Source of the DNA: Agrobacterium rubi TR3 = NBRC 13261
GTDB lineage: Bacteria; Pseudomonadota; Alphaproteobacteria; Rhizobiales; Rhizobiaceae
Reading direction: 5' to 3'
DNA: 64,000 bases
Assembly: GCF_000739935.1 (NCBI RefSeq)
Contig: NZ_BBJU01000016.1
Coordinates: forward strand, 124,001 to 188,000
In this document: in pieces, positions 26,668-36,793 of the stretch
How positions within the stretch are numbered: the first letter of the stretch is position 1
Layout of the letters: every line of letters begins with the position of its first letter
The notes under the pieces: generated by a model
What the model was told of the DNA's origin: nothing
Seen by the model: only the letters and a program-made list of their open reading frames with translations
Database searches by the model: none
Made by a program: the position numbers and the translations under genes

Positions 26668-27848
26668 CCGGCACTGCCACGCCAACGACCGCCCGCCTAC
26701 CCTATATGACGCGAACACGCCTCGGTGTTTCCCTGCTGTTCCTGATGAACGGCTTCATGATGGGCTCATGGGCACCGATGATCCCGGAATTCGCCAGACG
26801 CTTTGCGCTCAGCGAAAGCACGCTGGGTCTCGTCATCCTTGTCTACGGCTTGGGCTCGCTATCCTTCATGCCCGTTGCCGGCTCACAGATCGGCCGTCTC
26901 GGGTCGCGAACCGTGACCCTGACCGTCGCCCTCATCATGGTGCCGACGCTGTTGTTGATCACGCTCGCAAATTCGCTCTGGGCCGGTGTCATCGCCGTCT
27001 TCCTGTTCGGCGGGCTGACGGGTGCCATGGATGTTGCCATGAATGCCAACGCCGTTGTGGTGGAGCGCAGCATGCGCCGCGCCATCATGTCGTCCTGCCA
27101 CGCATTCTGGAGCCTGGGCGGCCTGCTTGGTGCGGGTCTTGGCGGTCTGTTGATCACCAAAACCGGCATCTACGGCCACGCCATCACACTCACCATCCTC
27201 GCAGCCGCCATGCTTGCCGTTGCTTGGCCACGGGTGCAGGTGGATCGCCCCCACCCGGAAGAAGAGCGCCCCAAGGGTGGCCTTCCGATGACACCGCTGC
27301 CGTGGATCATCGGGATCATGGCGTTGTTTTCGATGATCCCGGAAGGTGCCATCCTCGATTGGGGCGCGCTTTATCTGCGCAATGAGCTCAGCGCATCCGT
27401 CACACTCTCAGGCTTCGGCTTTGCCGCCTTTTCGCTGACCATGGCCGTCATGCGCTTTGCGGGCGATTTGGTGCGTGACCGGTTCGGTGCTGTCCGCACG
27501 CTGCAATTCTGTTCGAGCATATCGATCGTCGGCCTTCTGATTGCCGGTTTCGCGCCCAATGCCTTCATTGCCATTGCGGGCTTTGCCATTGCGGGCATCG
27601 GCATTTCCAACATGGTGCCGATTGCCTTTTCGGCGGCAGGCAACATGCCGGGCATGGCACCGGGCATCGCTCTGTCGGTGGTGACGACCATGGGTTATTC
27701 CGGCATTCTGGTCGCACCGTCCGCCATCGGCTTCATTGCCGAGCATACGGGTCTGGCCGCCGTGTTCATCGGCCTGCCGCTTCTGCATGTGGTGGTTCTC
27801 ATGCTGTCGAAACTCGCTCGCCATGCGGATGGCGCAAGCGGGCATTGA
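26664..27848 (+). CDS. MFS transporter (YbjJ-like), coupled to the DeoR regulator
   Basis: 394 residues with about 12 hydrophobic helices. The first helix (LLFLMNGFMMGSWAPMIPEFARRF) and the loop motif GSQIGRLGSRTV resemble YbjJ-type major facilitators. Substrate unknown; sugar or sugar-derivative transport is inferred only from the translational coupling (4-nt overlap) with a DeoR-family regulator. The C-terminus is short and basic. Confidence 0.83.
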   Translation: MTGTATPTTARLPYMTRTRLGVSLLFLMNGFMMGSWAPMIPEFARRFALSESTLGLVILVYGLGSLSFMPVAGSQIGRLGSRTVTLTVALIMVPTLLLITLANSLWAGVIAVFLFGGLTGAMDVAMNANAVVVERSMRRAIMSSCHAFWSLGGLLGAGLGGLLITKTGIYGHAITLTILAAAMLAVAWPRVQVDRPHPEEERPKGGLPMTPLPWIIGIMALFSMIPEGAILDWGALYLRNELSASVTLSGFGFAAFSLTMAVMRFAGDLVRDRFGAVRTLQFCSSISIVGLLIAGFAPNAFIAIAGFAIAGIGISNMVPIAFSAAGNMPGMAPGIALSVVTTMGYSGILVAPSAIGFIAEHTGLAAVFIGLPLLHVVVLMLSKLARHADGASGH

Positions 27849-27942
27849 TATCCCAATTTCGCAAAAGTGAGATGCCTGCCATCGACAAGTCTCGAATTTC
27901 GCCATGATTGCGGTAAAAGTGGAGTTGATCGCTTCGATGTTG

Positions 27943-27960
27943 ACAAGGCGCGCGCCTTGT
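27943..27960. promoter_or_regulatory. 18-bp perfect palindrome upstream of ispG
   Basis: ACAAGGCGC / GCGCCTTGT with no spacer, about 44 bp before the ispG start. Its left edge overlaps a TTGACA hexamer (27940-27945), so it could be an operator over a -35 box or a leader hairpin. The matching -10 is not obvious. Confidence 0.5.
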
Positions 27961-28003
27961 TCCACCTGAATGATCAGATTGACCGCAATTGCCAGAGAAA
28001 ACC

Positions 28004-29254
<1,251 letters not shown>

Positions 29255-29321
29255 ATCACGACCGTGAAAATGCCGGAATTTATGTGTCTTACCGTCCGAA
29301 ACTCACGGAGCTCTGGAATTC

Positions 29322-29987
29322 ATGATCAAGAAGTTTGTCGTTCTTGCGCTTGCCGCAACCTATCTCTCCGCCTGCACCACCACCGACCCTTATACGGGTG
29401 AGCAGAAGGTATCCAACATGGCTGGCGGCGCCGGTATCGGTGCTCTCGCAGGTGCTGTTGGTGGTCTTGCCATCGGTGGCGGCAACAAGGGTCGCAATGC
29501 CTTGATCGGTGCCGGTATCGGCGCTTTGGCCGGTGGCGCCATCGGCGGCTACATGGACAATCAGGAATCCGAGCTTCGCCAGCAGCTTCAGGGCACGGGC
29601 GTGTCCGTCACGCGTCGCGGCGATAGCATCGTTCTCAACATGCCGTCCAACGTCACCTTCGCCACCGATCAGGATCAAGTCATTCCGCCATTCTACCCGA
29701 CCCTGAATTCGGTCGCGATCGTGCTGAACAAGTTCAACAAGACCTATATCGACATCAACGGTCACACAGACTCCACAGGCAGCCTTGCGCATAATCAGGG
29801 CCTATCGGAACGTCGTGCAGCATCCGTTGCAAACTATCTCGGTGATCGTGGCGGCGTCGACCAGCGACGTATCTCCACCATGGGCTTTGGCCCATCGCAG
29901 CCGATCGCCTCCAACGCAACGGCAGACGGCCGCGCCCAGAACCGCCGCGTCGAAGTGCTGATTTCGCCGCTGACACAGAACGGATGA
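29322..29987 (+). CDS. OmpA-family lipoprotein (YiaD-like)
   Basis: 221 residues. The signal peptide ends in a lipobox (TYLSAC, Cys18). A Gly-rich glycine-zipper segment (about residues 33-78: GGAGIGALAGAVGGLAIGGG and a second repeat) is followed by an OmpA C-terminal peptidoglycan-binding domain (about residues 105-215) with the signature NGHTDSTGS...LSERRAASVANYL. It should tether the outer membrane to peptidoglycan. Monocistronic: 67 nt after ispG and followed by a strong terminator. Confidence 0.93.
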   Translation: MIKKFVVLALAATYLSACTTTDPYTGEQKVSNMAGGAGIGALAGAVGGLAIGGGNKGRNALIGAGIGALAGGAIGGYMDNQESELRQQLQGTGVSVTRRGDSIVLNMPSNVTFATDQDQVIPPFYPTLNSVAIVLNKFNKTYIDINGHTDSTGSLAHNQGLSERRAASVANYLGDRGGVDQRRISTMGFGPSQPIASNATADGRAQNRRVEVLISPLTQNG

Positions 29988-30061
29988 TCTGACAAAGCGC
30001 CAACTTGGTGCAGTACGGCTGACAAACTCCGTTCCGACGAGCGACATGATTGAAACGAAAG

Positions 30062-30092
30062 AACCCAGGATGCTTCCACATCCTGGGTTTCT
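30062..30092. terminator. Intrinsic terminator after the OmpA-like lipoprotein gene
   Basis: AACCCAGGATG (30062-30072) and CATCCTGGGTT (30079-30089) form an 11-bp stem with a 6-nt loop, followed by TTT. It may also serve the convergent chvA. Confidence 0.85.
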
Positions 30093-30124
30093 ATTTGTCG
30101 ATATTCAGGCCGGAAATCCGCCGA

Positions 30125-31900
30125 TCAGGCTGACTTGGCAGGCAGAGACAGAACAGGCGCTCCGGTCTTTTCGTCGTCGTTGAGCAGACCGCTGGCACGC
30201 AGCAGCGATGAGAAACGACCGCCACGCATGCTCAGCTCATCGAAGGTGCCCTTTTCGACGATCCGACCATTGTCCATGAACAACACCAGATCGGCATCAC
30301 GCACAGTCGACAGGCGGTGGGCGATGATGAAGGTCGTGCGGTTCTTGCGCAGTGCATCGACGGCGTCCTTGACGCGGGCTTCGGTTTCCACGTCGAGCGC
30401 ACTGGTGGCCTCGTCCAGAACCAGGATCGGCGCGTTTTTCAACACCGCACGGGCAATGGCGATACGCTGGCGTTCGCCGCCGGACAGACGGTTTCCGCGC
30501 TCACCCACCTGGGTCATATAACCACTCGCTCTGCTGTCGATAAAGTCGGTCGCAGCAGCAGCGGCAGCTGCCTGGGTGATCTCGTCGTCAGTCGCGCTGT
30601 CGCGGCCAAGGCGAATATTGTCACGGATGGAGCGGTTGAGAAGACCGGCATCCTGGAAAACCGTGGCAATCGAGTTGCGCAGCGACTGGCGCGTGACCGT
30701 CGAGATATCGGTACCATCCACCAGAATCTGTCCGCCATTGGGGTCATAGACCCGCTGGAGCAGATTGATGAGCGTCGTCTTGCCGGCACCCGTCGGGCCG
30801 ACGATTGCAATGGTCTCGCCAGCGTTCGCCGTAAAGGACACGTCGTGGACACCCTGTTTGGTGTTGGCAAAGCCGAAGTCGACGTTGCGGAATTCCACCT
30901 TGCCGGAGACCTGGCCGAGTTCGATGGCACCGCTTGGCTCTTCCCGCTCCTGCACGGAATCTTCCAGCTTGAAGAAATCAACAAGCTTGGCACGCGCTTC
31001 GAAAATCTGCGTCGCAAAGGCGCGCATCTGGTCGAGACGGCCGATGAGCAGGTTGGCAAAGCCGATAAAGGCAATGACGTCACCGACCTTCAGTTCGCCG
31101 TTCTTCACGAGGATCGTGCCGATGATGAGGATGATCATCATGGACAGGGTCGAGGCCGTGCGGTTTAGCGCACTGGCAAAGGCCCACCAGTCCAACACCG
31201 GATACTGGGCGCTCAGCAGGCGTTCGGTGAAGGATTTCAGCGCCTTGGTTTCCGCTTCGATGCGGTTGTAGCTGTGCAGCACCGAGACGTTGCTGATGGA
31301 ATCGCTCACATGAGCGAAGACCGAGTGATAATGTTCTTCGACAGAAGCCTGGCCTTCCTTGGTGCGCTCCATCACCCATTTGCCGATGAACCAGTAGACG
31401 GTGCCCAGCGCAATCAGGACGCAGCTGAGGCGAAGGTCCATGGAAATGGCAGTTGGGATGAGCAAGACCAGCGCCACGAATGTCGCCAAGTGGGTGCGCA
31501 TGAATTCCAGCCACAGGCCGAACAGCGTTTCGCTGGCGCGCAGAAGCGTGTGAAGCGCATTCGAGGTGCCACGCAGATGGTGCCATGACAGCGGCATGGA
31601 AATGATCCGACCGAACGCTTCCGTCAGCAAAGACGCACGTCGGCCATGGGCGAGGCGATCGGCCTCACGCGCCACGGCAACATAGGCGACGGTGTTGAAC
31701 GCACCGAAGGCTGCCCAGAGAATCAAGATATTGGTCGCATCCGAACCGGACGAGATCGCATCGATGATGCGCCCGAACAAGATCGGCTCGGCAATGGTGA
31801 TTGCAGCGAGGATAATGTTGGCGATGACGACGATGGTGACACGCCACTTGTTATCGGCGAGGTATCGCAGGGCGCGAGTATAAACCTGAAACAGTGTCAA
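30125..31900 (-). CDS. chvA: Cyclic beta-1,2-glucan ABC exporter ChvA/NdvA
   Basis: 591 residues, close to the roughly 588 of ChvA and NdvA. An N-terminal six-helix membrane domain (about residues 1-310) is fused to an ATPase domain: Walker A GPTGAGKTT, signature RLSGGERQRIAIARA, Walker B ILVLDEATSALD and switch His in IIAHRLSTV. It exports cyclic beta-1,2-glucan made by ChvB to the periplasm, needed for osmoadaptation, attachment and virulence or nodulation. The opening MTLFQVYTRALRYLADNKWR is diagnostic. chvB is present but 14.2 kb away in this window, on the opposite strand. Confidence 0.96.
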   Translation of the reverse strand: MTLFQVYTRALRYLADNKWRVTIVVIANIILAAITIAEPILFGRIIDAISSGSDATNILILWAAFGAFNTVAYVAVAREADRLAHGRRASLLTEAFGRIISMPLSWHHLRGTSNALHTLLRASETLFGLWLEFMRTHLATFVALVLLIPTAISMDLRLSCVLIALGTVYWFIGKWVMERTKEGQASVEEHYHSVFAHVSDSISNVSVLHSYNRIEAETKALKSFTERLLSAQYPVLDWWAFASALNRTASTLSMMIILIIGTILVKNGELKVGDVIAFIGFANLLIGRLDQMRAFATQIFEARAKLVDFFKLEDSVQEREEPSGAIELGQVSGKVEFRNVDFGFANTKQGVHDVSFTANAGETIAIVGPTGAGKTTLINLLQRVYDPNGGQILVDGTDISTVTRQSLRNSIATVFQDAGLLNRSIRDNIRLGRDSATDDEITQAAAAAAATDFIDSRASGYMTQVGERGNRLSGGERQRIAIARAVLKNAPILVLDEATSALDVETEARVKDAVDALRKNRTTFIIAHRLSTVRDADLVLFMDNGRIVEKGTFDELSMRGGRFSSLLRASGLLNDDEKTGAPVLSLPAKSA

Positions 31901-32400
31901 TTCCCAAATCCTGTCTTCGTATCCGTCGTGTAGCGCTTTTGCAGCGCGAAACCCGCATCGCTTTATGCAACGACGCAGATATTCAAGTCATTGTTTTATG
32001 GCTGTTTCTACATGAATGGGCGCTTAACGGCCACGGGTAAACCGGAAGGCGATTTAAATTTATCGAGCAATTTGAAGACGGAGACCGGCATTCCGGGTGC
32101 CTTGAAGAGCAGACAGGCTCAAATCCAGCGCATCCCGGAAAGACAAACGGTTGCCACCGAGACTTTAGTCTCAAAATTGGGCCTTACGCGCGTCAATTGC
32201 CGCATATGTGTGTCGTTTTGGTTGACTGTCGAAAAAATGCGGACACAATACAACAATTGGCATTACAGCTTTAAATATTGCTAACCATATTGGGAACAAC
32301 GTAACGCTGGTGATAAACCCGCGTGACACGCGTGTTTCAGGGCTCATCGCCCCTCTCAACAGTTAGAGGTTGTTTTATTTATTCCAGGGTATCAGCTTCA
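31901..32400. other. Divergent intergenic region between chvA and the luxR-type gene
   Basis: 500 nt, AT-rich near 32200-32290, with no credible gene. A small stem-loop GAGAC-TTTA-GTCTC lies at 32159-32172 followed by AAAA. Promoters for both genes are expected. I do not recognise a lux-box palindrome (about 18-20 bp dyad) in front of the regulator. Confidence 0.45.
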
Positions 32401-33138
32401 ATGCACAATGTTTTTCAGTTTTTGACCGTGTGCAGCGAGGCCACAACGGAGCACCAGTTCCTCACCATTTTCCACGAACTGACCCGCAGCCTTGGCTATG
32501 AATATTACAGGGTCGTGCGCCGTGATGCCGACGACCTGACGCTGACGGGAAACGTTCTGGCCGATCATCTGCCGGAGGGCTGGCGGGAAGTTTACGTCGA
32601 AAAAAAATACGGTGGCATTGATCCGGTCAAGCGGTCCTTCGGACTTCTGCATCAACCGTTTCGCTGTCGTGATGTCGTCGGTCTCTTGCCGCAGGCAACC
32701 CAGCGAAAACGTGCCGCCAAATTGTTTCAGGATGCTGCCCGGTTCGGCCTGCGCGAAGCCTATGCCTTCCCCGTCCATGGGCGCAGCGGATTGCTCGGTG
32801 GCTCCTTCATTTTGGGCGAAGGGCGGCTGTTTTCCGATTCCGAACTCTTCATCATCGACACGGCCATGCGCGTGGCGTTCTGGCGATTGCTGGAATTTGC
32901 AGGCCAATCCAACGACCTGCTGTCCATTCCCGACCTGTCGATCACCCAGTTCACGCGTCGCGAGTTGGACGTGTTGATGCTGCTGGCGCAAGGCAAGACA
33001 TCACCTGAAATCGGCAAGACACTGTCGATCTCAAGCCATACGGCAGACTGGTACATCAATGGCATACAGCGCAAGCTCGACGCCAAAAATCGTCAGCATG
33101 TTGTGGCCCTTGCACTTCGTCACGGCATTATCTCGTAA
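32401..33138 (+). CDS. LuxR-family regulator with autoinducer-binding domain (LuxR solo)
   Basis: 245 residues: an N-terminal autoinducer-binding domain (about 20-165) and a C-terminal LuxR HTH (about 180-240, FTRRELDVLMLLAQGKTSPE then ISSHTADWYINGIQRKL). Conserved acyl-homoserine-lactone pocket residues equivalent to TraR Trp57, Tyr61, Asp70 and Pro71 are Trp61, Tyr65, Asp74 and Pro75. The position equivalent to Trp85 is Cys89 (PFRCRD), unusual for a canonical receptor. No luxI-type synthase is in the window, so it is an orphan. The start at ATG 32401 gives the usual length; the frame is open 26 codons further. Confidence 0.9.
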   Translation: MHNVFQFLTVCSEATTEHQFLTIFHELTRSLGYEYYRVVRRDADDLTLTGNVLADHLPEGWREVYVEKKYGGIDPVKRSFGLLHQPFRCRDVVGLLPQATQRKRAAKLFQDAARFGLREAYAFPVHGRSGLLGGSFILGEGRLFSDSELFIIDTAMRVAFWRLLEFAGQSNDLLSIPDLSITQFTRRELDVLMLLAQGKTSPEIGKTLSISSHTADWYINGIQRKLDAKNRQHVVALALRHGIIS

Positions 33139-33193
33139 ATTTCGCTCCATGAGCGATCCGTACGGACGAGGACAAAAACGCCCTTTCCAAGCG

Positions 33194-33242
33194 CTGCATT
33201 TACTGCTTAATTTCGCAATGCAGCAAATGCATTTGCTTGCGA
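33194..33242. promoter_or_regulatory. Nested palindromes and TGC-rich element before pyc
   Basis: A perfect 16-bp palindrome AGCAAATGCATTTGCT (33222-33237) lies 21 nt before the pyc start. It is nested in TCGCAA (33213-33218) / TTGCGA (33237-33242), and CTGCATT (33194-33200) / AATGCAG (33217-33223) overlap it. The minus strand reads TGCTGCATTGCG at 33214-33225, matching 10 of 12 bases of TGCTGCATCGCA at the phbA/phaR promoter. A PhaR-type operator is a reasonable guess; an mRNA hairpin near the ribosome site is the alternative. Confidence 0.5.
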
Positions 33243-33258
33243 GGTTTGGGAGGCCGTC

Positions 33259-36200
33259 TTGAAAATATCGAAAATCCTTGTCGCCAATCGTTCGGAGATT
33301 GCGATCCGTGTGTTCCGTGCCGCCAACGAGCTTGGCATAAAAACGGTCGCGATCTGGGCTGAAGAGGACAAACTTTCGCTGCATCGCTTCAAGGCCGATG
33401 AAAGTTATCAAGTGGGTCGCGGCCCGCATCTGGCAAAAGACATGGGACCGATCGAGAGCTACTTGTCGATCGAGGAGGTCATTCGCGTCGCCAAGCTTTC
33501 GGGTGCCGACGCCATCCATCCCGGTTATGGCCTTCTGTCGGAAAGCCCTGAATTCGTGGAGGCCTGCAACGAGGCGGGTCTGATCTTCATCGGGCCGACC
33601 GCCGATACGATGCGTCGCCTCGGCAACAAGGTGGCCGCGCGCAATCTCGCCATTTCCGTTGGCGTTCCCGTCGTTCCAGCCACAGAGCCGCTGCCCGACG
33701 ATATGGCCGAGGTCGAGCGCATGGCCGAGGAGATCGGCTATCCTGTGATGCTCAAGGCATCCTGGGGCGGTGGCGGTCGCGGCATGCGCGCCATCCGCAA
33801 GAAGGAAGACCTTGCCCGCGAGGTAACAGAAGCCAAGCGTGAGGCAAAGGCCGCCTTCGGCAAGGACGAGGTCTATCTGGAAAAGCTGGTCGAACGCGCC
33901 CGCCATGTGGAAAGCCAGATTCTCGGCGATACCCACGGCAATGTCGTGCATCTGTTCGAGCGTGACTGCTCCATCCAGCGCCGTAACCAGAAGGTGGTCG
34001 AGCGCGCCCCAGCCCCTTACCTGTCGGAAGAACGCCGTCAGGAACTGGCCAATTACTCGCTGAAGATCGCAGGCGCCACCAATTATGTCGGTGCTGGCAC
34101 GGTCGAGTATCTGATGGATGCCGATACCGGAAAATTCTATTTCATCGAGGTCAATCCGCGTATTCAGGTGGAGCATACGGTCACCGAAGTCGTCACCGGC
34201 ATCGATATCGTCAAGGCGCAGATCCACATCCTCGAAGGCGAGACCATCGGTACGCCGGAATCCGGCGTCCCGGCGCAGAAGGACATTCGCCTCAACGGAC
34301 ATGCGCTTCAGTGCCGTATCACCACTGAGGACCCGGAACACAATTTCATTCCCGATTACGGTCGCATCACCGCCTACCGCTCGGCGTCCGGTTTCGGCAT
34401 TCGTCTGGATGGCGGCACGTCCTATTCGGGCGCGATCATCACCCGCTATTACGATCCGTTGCTGGTCAAGGTCACGGCCTGGGCACCGCAGCCGGACGAG
34501 GCCATTGCCCGCATGCACCGTGCGTTGCGCGAATTCCGTATTCGCGGCGTGGCGACGAACCTGACATTTCTCGAAGCCATCATCAGCCATCCGAGCTTTG
34601 TCGGAAATACCTACACGACGCGCTTCATCGATTCGACGCCGGAGCTGTTCGAGCAGGTCAAACGCCAGGACCGTGCGACCAAGCTTCTGACCTATCTGGC
34701 CGATGTCACCGTTAACGGCCATCCCGAAACCAAGGGTCGCGTCAAGCCTGCCGCCAATGCACCGGCACCCATCGTGCCCTATATCGACCAGCCGACACCC
34801 GACGGCACCAAGCAGCTCCTCGACAAGCTCGGTCCAAAGGGCTTTGCCGAGTGGATGCGCAATGAAAAGCGTGTGTTGGTCACCGATACGACCATGCGCG
34901 ACGGCCACCAGTCGCTGCTCGCAACCCGCGTCCGCACCCATGACATTGCTCGCGTTTCCAGCGTCTACGCCAAGGCCCTACCGCAGCTTTTGTCACTGGA
35001 ATGCTGGGGTGGTGCGACCTTCGACGTGTCCATGCGCTTCCTGACCGAAGACCCGTGGGAGCGTCTGGCGCTGGTGCGTGAAGGCGCGCCCAACCTGCTG
35101 CTACAAATGCTGCTGCGCGGCGCCAATGGCGTCGGCTACAAGAACTACCCAGACAATGTCGTCAAATATTTCGTCCGTCAGGCGGCCAAGGGCGGCGTCG
35201 ATCTGTTCCGCGTGTTCGACTGCCTGAACTGGGTGGAGAATATGCGCGTCTCGATGGACGCGATCGCAGAAGAGAACAAGCTCTGCGAAGCGACCATCTG
35301 CTATACCGGCGATCTGCTAAACTCTGCCCGCCCGAAATACGACCTCAAATATTACACCAACCTCGCTGCCGAACTCGAAAAGGCGGGCGCGCATATCATC
35401 GCCGTCAAGGACATGGCGGGTCTGCTGAAGCCTGCTGCCGCAAGGGTTCTGTTCAAGGCGCTGCGTGAAGCGACCAGCCTGCCGATCCACTTCCACACGC
35501 ATGATACGTCCGGCATCTCTGCAGCCACCGTGCTTGCGGCAGTTGAGGCGGGTGTGGATGCCGTGGATGCGGCGATGGATGCGCTCTCAGGCAACACATC
35601 GCAGCCATGCCTCGGCTCCATCGTGGAAGCGCTGAAGGGCACCGATCGCGACACGGGTCTCGATACGGAATGGATTCGCCGCATTTCCTTCTATTGGGAA
35701 GCCGTGCGCGGCCAGTACGCGGCCTTCGAGAGCGATCTCAAGGGACCGGCCTCGGAAGTCTATCTGCACGAAATGCCGGGTGGCCAGTTCACCAATCTCA
35801 AGGAACAGGCCCGCTCGCTGGGTCTCGAAAGCCGCTGGCACGAGGTGGCGCAGACCTATGCCGACGTCAACCAGATGTTCGGCGATATCGTCAAGGTCAC
35901 ACCGTCTTCCAAGGTCGTTGGCGACATGGCGTTGATGATGGTCTCGCAGGACCTGACCGTGGCCGATGTCGAAAACCCGGAGAAGGAAGTCTCCTTCCCC
36001 GATTCGGTCGTCTCGATGCTCAAGGGTGATCTCGGCCAGTCACCGGGCGGTTGGCCGCAGGCTATCCAGAAAAAGGCGTTGAAGGGCGAGCAGCCCTATA
36101 CGGTTCGTCCCGGTTCGCTTCTGGAAGATGCCGATCTGGATGCCGAGCGCAAGGAGATCGAAACCAAGCTGGAGCGTCCGGTCGATGATTTCGAGTTTGC

Positions 36201-36720
36201 CTCCTACCTGATGTATCCGAAGGTCTTCACCGATTTCGCGCTGGCCTCTGAAACCTACGGCCCGGTCTCGGTTCTGCCGACGCCCGCCTATTTCTACGGC
36301 ATGCAGGATGGTGAAGAACTTTTTGCGGATATCGAGCGCGGCAAGACGCTTGTCATCGTCAATCAGGCGTCTTCCGGCATCGATGACAAGGGCATGGTCA
36401 CGGTGTTCTTCGAAATCAACGGCCAGCCGCGTCGCATCAAGGTACCGGATCGCGCCCATGGCGCATCCGGTTCCGCCGTGCGCCGCAAGTCCGAACCCGG
36501 CAATGCCGCCCATGTCGGCGCGCCAATGCCGGGCGTCATTTCCCGCGTCTTCGTCAACCAAGGACAGGATGTGAAAGCTGGCGATGTGCTTGTGTCCATC
36601 GAAGCGATGAAGATGGAAACGGCGCTTCATGCGGAGCGCGACGGCAAGGTGGCCGAGGTGCTGGTCAAACCCGGCGATCAGATCGATGCCAAGGATTTGC
36701 TGATCGCTTACGGCGAGTAA
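33259..36720 (+). CDS. pyc: Pyruvate carboxylase
   Basis: 1153 residues, the length of single-chain alpha4 pyruvate carboxylase. The biotin carboxylase domain runs from residue 1 to about 460 (KILVANRSEIAIRVFRAA; GGGGRGMR ATP loop near 170), the carboxyltransferase domain from about 535 to 810 (DTTMRDGHQSLLATR, metal site), then the tetramerisation region, and the biotinyl domain at the end with Lys1118 in EAMKMET. It makes oxaloacetate from pyruvate, balancing PHB synthesis for acetyl-CoA supply. The start is TTG, with GGGAGG 7 nt upstream. Monocistronic with a strong terminator. Confidence 0.97.
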   Translation: MKISKILVANRSEIAIRVFRAANELGIKTVAIWAEEDKLSLHRFKADESYQVGRGPHLAKDMGPIESYLSIEEVIRVAKLSGADAIHPGYGLLSESPEFVEACNEAGLIFIGPTADTMRRLGNKVAARNLAISVGVPVVPATEPLPDDMAEVERMAEEIGYPVMLKASWGGGGRGMRAIRKKEDLAREVTEAKREAKAAFGKDEVYLEKLVERARHVESQILGDTHGNVVHLFERDCSIQRRNQKVVERAPAPYLSEERRQELANYSLKIAGATNYVGAGTVEYLMDADTGKFYFIEVNPRIQVEHTVTEVVTGIDIVKAQIHILEGETIGTPESGVPAQKDIRLNGHALQCRITTEDPEHNFIPDYGRITAYRSASGFGIRLDGGTSYSGAIITRYYDPLLVKVTAWAPQPDEAIARMHRALREFRIRGVATNLTFLEAIISHPSFVGNTYTTRFIDSTPELFEQVKRQDRATKLLTYLADVTVNGHPETKGRVKPAANAPAPIVPYIDQPTPDGTKQLLDKLGPKGFAEWMRNEKRVLVTDTTMRDGHQSLLATRVRTHDIARVSSVYAKALPQLLSLECWGGATFDVSMRFLTEDPWERLALVREGAPNLLLQMLLRGANGVGYKNYPDNVVKYFVRQAAKGGVDLFRVFDCLNWVENMRVSMDAIAEENKLCEATICYTGDLLNSARPKYDLKYYTNLAAELEKAGAHIIAVKDMAGLLKPAAARVLFKALREATSLPIHFHTHDTSGISAATVLAAVEAGVDAVDAAMDALSGNTSQPCLGSIVEALKGTDRDTGLDTEWIRRISFYWEAVRGQYAAFESDLKGPASEVYLHEMPGGQFTNLKEQARSLGLESRWHEVAQTYADVNQMFGDIVKVTPSSKVVGDMALMMVSQDLTVADVENPEKEVSFPDSVVSMLKGDLGQSPGGWPQAIQKKALKGEQPYTVRPGSLLEDADLDAERKEIETKLERPVDDFEFASYLMYPKVFTDFALASETYGPVSVLPTPAYFYGMQDGEELFADIERGKTLVIVNQASSGIDDKGMVTVFFEINGQPRRIKVPDRAHGASGSAVRRKSEPGNAAHVGAPMPGVISRVFVNQGQDVKAGDVLVSIEAMKMETALHAERDGKVAEVLVKPGDQIDAKDLLIAYGE

Positions 36721-36739
36721 ACCCAGCCCCTGAAACGAA

Positions 36740-36770
36740 CAAAGCCCCGGTTGATGCCGGGGCTTTGTCT
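36740..36770. terminator. Intrinsic terminator between pyc and trcR
   Basis: CAAAGCCCCGG (36740-36750) pairs with CCGGGGCTTTG (36757-36767) around a TTGATG loop; it can serve both convergent genes. Confidence 0.88.
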
Positions 36771-36793
36771 ATTCTGGTCTTTAAAAAAAGAAA

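Noticed and set aside
31991-32284. 97-codon frame between chvA and the luxR-type gene
   Set aside because: No ribosome site, unusual composition, and it lies in the region expected to hold two promoters.
33031-34941. Antisense frame across pyc and luxR
   Set aside because: It runs through two well-supported genes on the other strand and shows no family features.
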